From an uncultured Capnocytophaga sp. (lineage in GTDB: Bacteria > Bacteroidota > Bacteroidia > Flavobacteriales > Flavobacteriaceae), in assembly GCA_905372595.1 (NCBI GenBank), contig CAJPPS010000013.1:1-12710 (forward strand): 12,710 nt of DNA. The letters are read 5' to 3'. Both the position numbers and the translations under genes were made by a program. This document shows positions 7,556 through 12,710 of this stretch, one piece after another. The notes under the pieces were generated by a model. That model had not been told where the DNA came from. It made no database searches and was given only the letters and a program-made list of their open reading frames with translations. Numbering within the stretch: position 1 is the first letter of the stretch; every line of letters begins with the position of its first letter.

Positions 7556-8530
7556 TTAATTCTGTAGAACTAATAAATTACACCCACGAATATCTGACGA
7601 ATCAAAGCGCCCTAAGACCTCAAAAGTACCATCGGGATAGGCTTTGCCCAAGTCTTGAGTAGCAATGAAGCTACAGGAATAATAATTGGCTAAATCTATT
7701 ACATTGATACCCCCAATTTTTCCATAAGGTAGGAAAGAAAGGGCATCTTCGCTATCACGAATGAGGATTTTCATCCACGGAACAGGGGCAAACAGACCAT
7801 TTCCTTGGCTATAAGCCTGTGAAAGTAGCTCTGTCATTCCATATTCGGAGTGGATTACCTCTGTACCGAAGCCTTGACAAAGGATGCTGTGTAGCTCTTC
7901 ACGGATAAGCTCCTTGCGCCGTCCCTTCATACCTCCTGTTTCCATAATAATAGTGTTTTTTAGGGAAAATTGATATTGCTCAACTAAGTCCAAGAGGGCA
8001 AAAGATACTCCCATAAGGAAGACCTTATGACCTTTTGCGTCCCAAAGTATAAGTTTCTGGGCAAGTTCTTCCTGATTGTAAAGGTAGAAGCCACTTTCCT
8101 TTTGAGCATTATGAATTAAATCATCAGCCATATAGATAAGAGAAGAACCTTTACGCTCTAAATAGGAGGGAAGCAGTGCCAAGAAAATATAACTCCCTAT
8201 CTCTCCATAGAAATGAGCAAATCCCTTGCGAAAACTTTCTCTATAAAGAGTTAAGGAGCTGACTAAGTGCCGAGACGTTTGGCTACCCGTAGTGCCACTG
8301 CTGGTAAAGACTTCTTCAGGAGGATTAGTAGCAGCATAAACTTCCTTATTTTTAAAGAACTCTATAGGTAAAAAGGGAATCTCTTTGAGGGTATGTACTG
8401 TCTTGGGAGTTTTGTTGAAGTAGTTACAAAACTCCTGATATACAGCATTATTTTGATATTGAAAGGCAAAAACAGTCAAAGCCTGTGCCTCAAATTCCTT
8501 AGAGGTATAATCGTGAAAAAGGTTATTCAT
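7556..8530 (-). CDS. LuxE-family acyl-protein synthetase/acyltransferase-like protein
   Basis: The protein resembles the LuxE acyl-protein synthetase domain (ANL-like adenylating fold), whose founding member activates fatty acids for bioluminescence. It has 324 residues and shows an adenylation phosphate loop FTSSGTTGSQTSRH (75-88), an A5-like EYGMTELLSQ (229-238) and an A8-like GRFDSSDIRG (307-316), after which it stops. The mobile C-terminal domain of full acyl-CoA synthetases, with its catalytic Lys, is absent, as in LuxE. There is no luxC, luxD or luxAB nearby, so light production is not suggested. A role in activating or transferring a carboxylic acid is inference. It has no signal peptide. 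It lies in the middle of a minus-strand operon, 35 bp after an unknown acidic protein gene and 4 bp before rnhB. A palindrome surrounds its start codon. Confidence 0.82.
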   Translation of the reverse strand: MNNLFHDYTSKEFEAQALTVFAFQYQNNAVYQEFCNYFNKTPKTVHTLKEIPFLPIEFFKNKEVYAATNPPEEVFTSSGTTGSQTSRHLVSSLTLYRESFRKGFAHFYGEIGSYIFLALLPSYLERKGSSLIYMADDLIHNAQKESGFYLYNQEELAQKLILWDAKGHKVFLMGVSFALLDLVEQYQFSLKNTIIMETGGMKGRRKELIREELHSILCQGFGTEVIHSEYGMTELLSQAYSQGNGLFAPVPWMKILIRDSEDALSFLPYGKIGGINVIDLANYYSCSFIATQDLGKAYPDGTFEVLGRFDSSDIRGCNLLVLQN

Positions 8531-8541
8531 CTGATGAATAA
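8523..8541. repeat. Perfect inverted repeat around the LuxE-like start codon
   Basis: The 9-bp arms TTATTCATC and GATGAATAA are perfect complements separated by a single base. The ATG of the LuxE-like gene (8530-8528 on the minus strand) lies within one arm. As DNA this could be an operator; as RNA the single-base spacer forces opening of the inner pairs, giving a smaller hairpin that would occlude the start codon. Function is unproven. Confidence 0.45.
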
Positions 8542-8565
8542 TAGGTGTTTTTTAACAATTTAGGA

Positions 8566-9177
8566 TTAATGACAGAATGCTATCATATCTAATTGATTGT
8601 TAAGACAAAAAGAGATATTTTCTTTTAGCCCCATAATATGTTCATAAGCAAAGCCTCTTTCTTCGTCATCGTCGTCCTCTATCAGAGCTTCTATTTCTTC
8701 CTTTGTTTTATGAACTTTCTCCAGCAGAGAAGCTAAATGTCTCAATCGATCCTGATCAATGAGGCTTATCATAGGATAGTCCTCTATTTCAGGTAGAGGG
8801 AAGGAATGAAAATGATCGGCGGGGAATAGCTCGGTGTCTATCTCTACCTCTATATCATAGTCTTCAAAGAGAGTTTTGTTGATAAGATCGGTTTCATACC
8901 AGAACTTTATTTCTTTGGTAAAGGGGAGCTTCTTTCCCAAAATAGCACAAATACCAATAAAGGCGTATCCATAGGTATATCCTTTTTTCTCATCAAAAGG
9001 AAGCCCCATAATGATATCAGTAAGAGCCTTAGTGGTCTCATTGTCATCATCTTCTTCGGCGTAGTTTTGGAAGATTTCGTCCTTCTGAACCTCAGCGAGT
9101 AAGGCTTCATTTTTAGATGAAAAAACAGCCTGAAGTTCAGACGTTTTTACCCCGTAAGCAAACATATAGTATCCCAT
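8566..9177 (-). CDS. Acidic cytoplasmic protein of unknown function
   Basis: I do not recognise this family with certainty. The product has 203 residues, no signal peptide and no membrane segment. It is strongly acidic, with clusters AEEDDDNE near residue 41 and IEDDDDEERG near 166. Visible features are an N-terminal GYYMFAYGVKTSELQAVFSS, a Gly-rich hydrophobic stretch (KGYTYGYAFIGICAILGKKL), and a predicted helical stretch RLRHLASLLEKVHKTKEEIEALI before the second acidic cluster. The N-terminus recalls uncharacterised DUF proteins that begin with a similar MxYxLxAYxV pattern, but I cannot confirm membership. It is the first gene of the minus-strand operon with the LuxE-like gene and rnhB. 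The ATG at 9177 lies 18 bp from a Bacteroidota -7 box, so the leader is very short. A second Met at residue 5 is an alternative start. Confidence 0.75.
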   Translation of the reverse strand: MGYYMFAYGVKTSELQAVFSSKNEALLAEVQKDEIFQNYAEEDDDNETTKALTDIIMGLPFDEKKGYTYGYAFIGICAILGKKLPFTKEIKFWYETDLINKTLFEDYDIEVEIDTELFPADHFHSFPLPEIEDYPMISLIDQDRLRHLASLLEKVHKTKEEIEALIEDDDDEERGFAYEHIMGLKENISFCLNNQLDMIAFCH

Positions 9178-9194
9178 AGATAAAGATTTATGGG

Positions 9195-9202
9195 CAAAGG
9201 TA
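9195..9202 (-). promoter_or_regulatory. Bacteroidota-type -7 box for the minus-strand operon
   Basis: Read on the minus strand, 9202-9195 is TACCTTTG, an exact match to TAnnTTTG, placed 17 bp before the ATG at 9177. No good -33 TTG is seen at the usual distance, so only the -7 element is firm. Confidence 0.55.
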
Positions 9203-9256
9203 CAAAATAAATCTGAAATAGGAGGGCTTGTTCTTCTGTTGGTTAATCAAACAGCC

Positions 9257-9285
9257 TTGTCAAGAGGGATAACTCTTTCCCTTTG
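9257..9285 (+). promoter_or_regulatory. Possible degenerate promoter for the broken XRE gene
   Basis: TTG at 9257-9259 and TCCCTTTG at 9278-9285 are 18 bp apart, in the arrangement of a Bacteroidota promoter. The second box lacks the A of the TAnnTTTG consensus. It lies 23 bp upstream of the ATG at 9309. This is weak evidence. Confidence 0.25.
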
Positions 9286-9308
9286 CTAGTGTAAAAGATA
9301 GAAAAATT

Positions 9309-9554
9309 ATGGAAAAGTTAGAAATTTTTAAGCAGGTATGAAAGAACATTCAGCAAATACGCCAGAGTAAAGGGCTCTCTCAAGTGGATCTGGTAGGGTG
9401 TATTGAGGGGAATATTGATACTACCAATATCTCTCGTATAGAGCAAGGGCGTACCAACCCAACCCTGCTCACTCTCTATCGTATTGCTCAAGCCTTGGAA
9501 GTACCACTTACTGATTTAGTGAGAGATAGTACAGCAAAAGTAGCTGAAAAATAG
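9309..9554 (+). pseudogene. XRE-type helix-turn-helix regulator broken by one in-frame TGA
   Basis: Reading from ATG 9309 gives MEKLEIFKQV, then TGA at 9339-9341, then in the same frame KNIQQIRQSKGLSQVDLVGC and onward through ISRIEQGRTNPTLLTLYRIA to a TAG at 9552-9554. This is a full-length small (81-codon) XRE/HTH_3 DNA-binding domain. The stop sits where family members usually have Gly in FGKNIRxLR-like motifs, so one G-to-T change (GGA to TGA) would explain it. The rest of the frame is undamaged, implying a recent event or a sequencing error. No ATG occurs downstream before the HTH; an in-frame ATT at 9348 or GTG at 9384 are the only late starts, and the GTG would lose helix 1. If intact it would be a cytoplasmic transcription regulator. 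It lies divergent to the minus-strand operon and upstream of the small exported protein gene. No other gene is seen in 9178-9632. Confidence 0.7.
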
Positions 9555-9581
9555 AAGAAAAATTATAAATTTGTGAATTTC

Positions 9582-9613
9582 TTTTGGTTTTATGGGCAAA
9601 AAACTTAACTTTG
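9582..9613 (+). promoter_or_regulatory. Consensus Bacteroidota promoter of the small exported protein gene
   Basis: TTTTG (9582-9586) is followed after exactly 19 bp by TAACTTTG (9606-9613), a near-ideal -33/-7 pair. The ATG at 9633 follows 20 bp later, giving a leader of roughly a dozen bases. Confidence 0.75.
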
Positions 9614-9632
9614 CAGAGATAAAAGCATTAGG

Positions 9633-9989
9633 ATGATGAAAAAGTTACTTTATATAGCACTATTTATACTTCCTTTGCTATGTATAGCACAGTCTAGTAG
9701 GCAAAAAGGGCAAGTATTTAAGACTCGCCCCGATTATCCTATGGAAAATCTTGACAAATCAGGCGAAATTGTGGTAACCCGTACAATGTACCGACTTGTC
9801 TTTGAAGATGATGCTATACCTGATGCCTATAAAAAAATGGTAGAACGTTTCTTTAATCAAGTTTTTTACAATGAGTATAAAAAAATAGGTGTACAATATC
9901 GCTTAAAAGTAGAGAAAAGAGCTTTTGGCGACATCTATATAGAAAATCAAAAAGTGGGTAACATTAAGGAAATACCAACTTCCAAATAG
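9633..9989 (+). CDS. Small exported protein of unknown function
   Basis: The 118-residue product has a clear signal peptide: MMKK, then the hydrophobic core LLYIALFILPLLC, then IAQ, with a likely cut after CIA leaving QSSRQKG. The residues before the Cys (PLL) do not make a good lipobox. The mature part of about 97 residues is rich in Lys, Arg and Tyr. It contains IVVTRTMYRLVFEDD and YKKMVERFFNQVFYNEYKKIG, probably a helix, then VQYRLKVEKRAFGDIYIENQKVG, which looks like beta strands. I recognise no family. It has its own near-consensus promoter, so it is a real expressed gene and not a shadow reading frame. The ATG at 9636 would serve equally as the start. Location is periplasm or cell surface by inference. 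No obvious partner gene adjoins it. Confidence 0.75.
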   Translation: MMKKLLYIALFILPLLCIAQSSRQKGQVFKTRPDYPMENLDKSGEIVVTRTMYRLVFEDDAIPDAYKKMVERFFNQVFYNEYKKIGVQYRLKVEKRAFGDIYIENQKVGNIKEIPTSK

Positions 9990-10024
9990 CCAAAACAATT
10001 TTTGAGATTACCAATAGTACTAAC

Positions 10025-10091
10025 TTACACGAGGTAGATATATTTTATTTTTGATGTTTATGATATTTTAAGAACCTATCTACAAGTGTAA
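10025..10091 (+). repeat. Imperfect inverted repeat in the 9990-10206 intergenic gap
   Basis: TTACAC and GTAGATA (10025-10030, 10034-10040) are mirrored by TATCTAC and GTGTAA (10077-10083, 10086-10091), giving 13 complementary pairs with a 3-versus-2 base internal bulge and a 36-nt AT-rich loop. It may be a leader or terminator structure, or a remnant of a small element. No T-tract follows directly and no target duplication is evident. Confidence 0.4.
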
Positions 10092-10157
10092 TCTTATGGG
10101 TTAAAAAATCTATCTATTTTTATTGTTGAAGAATTAATATTTTTCAGTAAAGTTTTG

Positions 10158-10165
10158 TACCTTTG
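10158..10165 (+). promoter_or_regulatory. Bacteroidota-type -7 box upstream of the aminotransferase
   Basis: TACCTTTG matches TAnnTTTG and lies 41 bp before the ATG at 10207. No convincing -33 TTG sits 17-23 bp upstream; TTG at 10126-10128 is 29 bp away, which is too far. Confidence 0.5.
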
Positions 10166-10206
10166 CAGTCTATAATGAAAGTATCATTGGATATAAAACA
10201 AAATTA

Positions 10207-11337
10207 ATGATGAAAAAAATACAAATGGTAGACTTACAAGGGCAATATGAGCCTTTGAAAGCTCAGATACAACAGTCTTTTAATGAGGTACTTGAGACCG
10301 CTACTTTTATCAATGGACCTCAAGTACATTCTTTCCAGAAAGAATTAGAGGACTACCTACAGGTTAAGCACGTTATCCCTTGTGCCAATGGTACAGATGC
10401 ACTTCAGATAGCAATGATGGCATTAGGATTAAAGCCAGGGGATGAAGTTATTACAGCTGATTTTACCTTTGCAGCAACAGTTGAGGTAATAGCTCTTTTG
10501 GGGCTTACTCCTGTTTTGGTAGATGTAGAGCAGGATACATTTAATATTGATATTCAGGCTATAAAAAAAGCAATCACACCTAGAACCAAAGCTATTGTTC
10601 CTGTTCATCTATATGGGCGACCAGCCAATATGGAAGCTATTATGCAGATAGCAAAGGAGCATCATCTTTTTGTGATAGAGGATAATGCACAGGCAATTGG
10701 AGCTGATTTCACTTGGAGCGATGGAAGAAAGCAAAAATTAGGGACAATAGGGCACATAGGAGCCACTAGTTTCTTTCCTTCCAAAAATTTAGGCTGTTAC
10801 GGTGATGGAGGAGCTATTTTTACCAATGATGACGAACTAGCACATACCTTAAGAGGAATTGTTAATCACGGGATGTATATACGTTATCATCACGATGTGG
10901 TAGGGGTCAATTCTCGTCTGGATTCTCTTCAAGCTTGTGTTCTTCGAGTAAAATTACCTCACTTAGATACCTACAATCAGAAAAGAAGAGCTTTTGCACA
11001 TCTATATTCTGAAGGATTAAAGAAAAATCCACATATAATTACTCCCGAAATCCCTCAAGGGGATACTTCTCACGTTTTTCACCAATATACAATCCGTATT
11101 ACCAATGGTAAGCGAGATGCTCTTGCGGAATATTTGTCCCAAAATGGAGTGCCCTTTGGAGTATATTACCCTATTCCATTACATCAGCAGAAAGCATATC
11201 AGGATAGCCGTTATAAGGAAGAAGACTTTCCGGTGACTCATCAGTTAGTCAAAGAAGTACTTTCTTTGCCTATGCATACGGAACTTGATCAGGAGCAAAT
11301 AAATTTTATAACAAAGTTAATTACAGATTTTGTATAA
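10207..11337 (+). CDS. DegT/DnrJ/EryC1/StrS-family PLP sugar aminotransferase
   Basis: The 376-residue enzyme belongs to the PLP-dependent family that transfers an amino group, usually from glutamate, to a keto nucleotide-sugar when making aminosugars for O-antigen, capsule or glycans. Visible signatures are MVDLQGQYEPL at the N-terminus, INGPQVHSF (35-43), the cofactor phosphate-binding ANGTDAL (60-66), HLYGRPANM (134-142), IEDNAQAIGA with Asp159 and Gln162, the Schiff-base Lys193 in SFFPSKNLGCYGDGG, and GVNSRLDSLQA (233-243). C-terminal VFHQYTIRI and GVPFGVYYPIPLHQQ are also typical. The resemblance is to the WbpE/WlbC/FdtB-like branch, but the sugar substrate cannot be read from the sequence. 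It has its own -7 box and no other sugar-biosynthesis gene beside it, so its substrate must come from enzymes encoded elsewhere. An ATG at 10210 is an equivalent start. Its 3' end carries the -33 box of pdhB. Confidence 0.92.
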   Translation: MMKKIQMVDLQGQYEPLKAQIQQSFNEVLETATFINGPQVHSFQKELEDYLQVKHVIPCANGTDALQIAMMALGLKPGDEVITADFTFAATVEVIALLGLTPVLVDVEQDTFNIDIQAIKKAITPRTKAIVPVHLYGRPANMEAIMQIAKEHHLFVIEDNAQAIGADFTWSDGRKQKLGTIGHIGATSFFPSKNLGCYGDGGAIFTNDDELAHTLRGIVNHGMYIRYHHDVVGVNSRLDSLQACVLRVKLPHLDTYNQKRRAFAHLYSEGLKKNPHIITPEIPQGDTSHVFHQYTIRITNGKRDALAEYLSQNGVPFGVYYPIPLHQQKAYQDSRYKEEDFPVTHQLVKEVLSLPMHTELDQEQINFITKLITDFV

Positions 11338-11359
11338 AGTAAAAAAAAACGTACCTTTG
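11328..11359 (+). promoter_or_regulatory. Consensus Bacteroidota promoter of pdhB
   Basis: TTTTG (11328-11332), inside the last codons of the aminotransferase gene, is followed after exactly 19 bp by TACCTTTG (11352-11359). The pdhB ATG lies 44 bp downstream. The spacer contains a run of nine or more A. This gives pdhB transcription independent of the upstream gene. Confidence 0.75.
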
Positions 11360-11403
11360 CACACATTATTAATAGAATAAAAATATTTCTTACAAATATA
11401 AAA

Positions 11404-12381
11404 ATGAGAACAATACAATTTAGAGAAGCCATTTGTGAAGCTATGAGCGAGGAAATGCGCAGAGATCCTTCTATTTACTTAATGGGAGAAGAAGTAGCCG
11501 AATATAATGGAGCTTATAAAGCTTCCAAGGGAATGCTTGATGAATTCGGTCCTAAGCGTGTGATAGATACCCCTATTGCCGAAAGTGGATTCTCAGGAAT
11601 AGGAGTAGGTTCAGCTATGAATGGTTGCCGTCCGATTATTGAGTATATGACATTTAACTTTTCTTTGGTAGCGATAGATCAAATTATTAGCAACGCAGCA
11701 AAGCTAAGACAAATGTCAGGAGGACAAATTAATATCCCAATTGTATTTAGAGGTCCTACAGCTTCAGCAGGACAATTGGGAGCAACACACTCTCAAGCTT
11801 TCGAAAACTGGTATGCGAACTGTCCTGGACTTAAGGTTGTGGTTCCTTCTACTCCTTATGATGCTAAAGGACTTCTTAAGGCTGCTATACGTGATAATGA
11901 CCCTGTTATCTTTATGGAATCTGAGCAGATGTACGGAGATAAGGGGGAAGTGCCAGAAGAAGAATATATTATTCCTCTTGGAGTAGCCGATATTAAGCGT
12001 GAAGGAAAGGATGTAACTATTGTTTCTTTTGGTAAGATTATAAAAGAAGCAATTGCTGCAGCTGCAGAATTGGCTAAAGAAGGAATAGAATGTGAGATTA
12101 TAGATATCAGAACAGTTCGTCCTATGGATTGGGAGGCTATTTTCAATTCTGTAAAGAAAACAAATCGCTTAGTAATCTTAGAAGAAGCTTGGCCATTTGC
12201 TTCTGTTTCTTCTGAAATTACCTACCAAGTACAAGAACATATTTTTGACTATCTAGATGCTCCTATCCAGCGAATCACTACTGCAGATACACCTGCACCT
12301 TATTCACCAGCCTTATTACAAGAGTGGTTGCCTAATGCACAGGATGTAATCAAAGCTGTTAAAAAAGTTCTTTATAAATAA
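11404..12381 (+). CDS. pdhB: Pyruvate dehydrogenase E1 component, beta subunit
   Basis: This is the beta subunit of the alpha2-beta2 type thiamin-diphosphate E1 enzyme, which decarboxylates pyruvate and passes the acetyl group to E2 in the pyruvate dehydrogenase complex (cytoplasm). The 325-residue length is standard. Key marks are MRTIQFREAICEAM at the N-terminus, GEEVAEYNGAYKASKGML (28-45), DTPIAESGFSGIGVG with Glu60 (the residue that contacts the ThDP aminopyrimidine), GPTASAGQLGATHSQ with His129, PGLKVVVPSTPYDAKGLL, and the C-terminal TADTPAPYSPALL. These motifs favour pyruvate over branched-chain E1 beta, which is close in sequence, so a branched-chain role is the main alternative. The alpha subunit and E2 are not adjacent here; split pdh genes are common in this phylum. 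It has its own promoter and a downstream terminator, so it appears to be monocistronic. Confidence 0.94.
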   Translation: MRTIQFREAICEAMSEEMRRDPSIYLMGEEVAEYNGAYKASKGMLDEFGPKRVIDTPIAESGFSGIGVGSAMNGCRPIIEYMTFNFSLVAIDQIISNAAKLRQMSGGQINIPIVFRGPTASAGQLGATHSQAFENWYANCPGLKVVVPSTPYDAKGLLKAAIRDNDPVIFMESEQMYGDKGEVPEEEYIIPLGVADIKREGKDVTIVSFGKIIKEAIAAAAELAKEGIECEIIDIRTVRPMDWEAIFNSVKKTNRLVILEEAWPFASVSSEITYQVQEHIFDYLDAPIQRITTADTPAPYSPALLQEWLPNAQDVIKAVKKVLYK

Positions 12382-12420
12382 GAAATTTCTTTGACATAAT
12401 ATATTTATTTAATTGTTGAA

Positions 12421-12453
12421 AGTCTTATTCAAATTTTGAATAAGACTTTTTTC
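12421..12453 (+). terminator. Intrinsic terminator of pdhB
   Basis: The arms AGTCTTATTC and GAATAAGACT pair perfectly around a 7-nt loop (AAATTTT), and the stem is followed by a run of T (12447-12452). It lies 40 bp after the pdhB stop and fits a rho-independent terminator on the plus strand. Confidence 0.85.
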
Positions 12454-12466
12454 TGATTATTTATAG

Positions 12467-12501
12467 TATAAAAAAAAAATCTCCTTTTATAAGGAGATTT
12501 T
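12467..12501 (-). terminator. Intrinsic terminator of rpmF
   Basis: AAAATCTCCTT (12476-12486) and AAGGAGATTTT (12491-12501) are perfect complements around the loop TTAT. On the minus strand the stem is followed by an uninterrupted T-tract, the complement of the A-run ending at 12479. It lies 20 bp past the rpmF stop. On the plus strand it has only a short T run, so it mainly serves rpmF. Confidence 0.85.
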
Positions 12502-12520
12502 GATATGATGAAGCTTCTGA

Positions 12521-12710
12521 TTAAGCTGTTTTTTCAGTGTTTTCAGTCTCTGTATTATCAATAAGGACTTGCCCACGGTAGTATAGCTTACCTTCAAACC
12601 AATGAGCTCTGTGGTAGAGGTGTAATTCTCCTGTAGTAGGGTCTTTTGCTATTTGAGGAGCAACAGCCTTATCATGAGTTCTTCTTTTATCTCTTCTGGT
12701 AGAGGATTGT
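12521..12710 (-). CDS. rpmF: Large-subunit ribosomal protein bL32 (5' end cut by window)
   Basis: The minus-strand frame that ends at TAA (12523-12521) reads, from the right edge, QSSTRRDKRRTHDKAVAPQI, then AKDPTTGELHLYHRAHWFEG, then KLYYRGQVLIDNTETENTEK before TA and the stop. This is bL32, a small component of the 50S subunit. The basic TRRDKRRTH segment, the HLYHRAHWFEGKLYYRGQV core and the acidic tail match the flavobacterial form. Only the N-terminal residues, expected to be about MAHPKRK, are missing beyond the window. No Cys is present in the visible part, so this is the version without a zinc ribbon, unlike the Cys-containing form in Bacteroides. The gene ends at its own terminator and converges with pdhB. 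It usually lies near DUF177 (YceD-type) and fatty-acid genes, which would be off the right edge. Confidence 0.93.
   Translation of the reverse strand, partial: QSSTRRDKRRTHDKAVAPQIAKDPTTGELHLYHRAHWFEGKLYYRGQVLIDNTETENTEKTA

Noticed and set aside
7556..8530. Bioluminescence (lux) operon
   Set aside because: Only a LuxE-like domain is present; no luciferase, reductase or thioesterase genes flank it, and stand-alone LuxE-like proteins occur in non-luminous Bacteroidota.
9178..9308. Possible small RNA or extra gene between the minus-strand promoter and the XRE frame
   Set aside because: No hairpin with T-tract, no open frame with a plausible start and no conserved motif could be seen; only a weak promoter-like pair is present.
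10025..10091. CRISPR repeat or complete insertion element
   Set aside because: There is only one inverted pair, with no regularly spaced direct repeats, no transposase and no clear target-site duplication.
11856..12146. Minus-strand reading frame of 96 codons opposite pdhB
   Set aside because: It is Ser/Ile-rich shadow sequence within a conserved gene, without promoter or family features.

Overview
The window looks like a stretch of housekeeping chromosome from a Flavobacteriia member of the Bacteroidota. A Capnocytophaga-like organism is a plausible guess, but the genus is inference. Four things point to the phylum and class: moderately AT-rich DNA; near absence of Shine-Dalgarno sites; repeated promoter boxes of the Bacteroidota form TAnnTTTG, two of them preceded by TTTTG exactly 19 bp upstream; and a bL32 ribosomal protein of the flavobacterial cysteine-free type. 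Secreted proteins also end their signal peptides in ...AQ or ...SQ, as is common in this phylum.

Layout, left side (1-4362, all +): the 3' part of an outer-membrane beta-barrel protein, then guaA (GMP synthase) 11 bp later, then an M20-family dipeptidase. This unit ends in a strong hairpin/T-tract terminator at 3560-3600. A small exported protein of unknown function, possibly with SH3-like modules, begins immediately after it.

Middle (4363-9202): a Bacteroidota-type promoter drives a long-chain acyl-CoA synthetase followed by the ATPase ftsE. These converge with a minus-strand operon running from a promoter near 9200: an acidic protein of unknown function, a stand-alone LuxE-family acyltransferase-like protein, and rnhB (RNase HII). 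The ftsE and rnhB stop codons abut with no intergenic base and sit in a perfect palindrome.

Right side (9203-12710): the intergenic stretch 9178-9632 holds a small XRE-type helix-turn-helix gene whose reading frame is intact except for one TGA at codon 11. It is followed by a small exported protein with a near-consensus promoter, a DegT/DnrJ/EryC1/StrS sugar aminotransferase, and pdhB (pyruvate dehydrogenase E1 beta) with its own near-consensus promoter. Two terminators, one per strand, separate pdhB from the 3' end of rpmF, which runs in from the right edge on the minus strand.

The genes serve core metabolism (purine synthesis, peptide breakdown, fatty-acid activation, acetyl-CoA supply), envelope and division (FtsE, beta-barrel protein, nucleotide-sugar aminotransfer) and genome maintenance (RNase HII). 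I see no CRISPR array, no tRNA or rRNA, no insertion sequence and no defence locus. I did not find an undescribed multi-gene system. The most unusual points are the broken XRE gene, the LuxE-like gene with its unknown upstream partner, and several palindromes placed exactly on start or stop codons.
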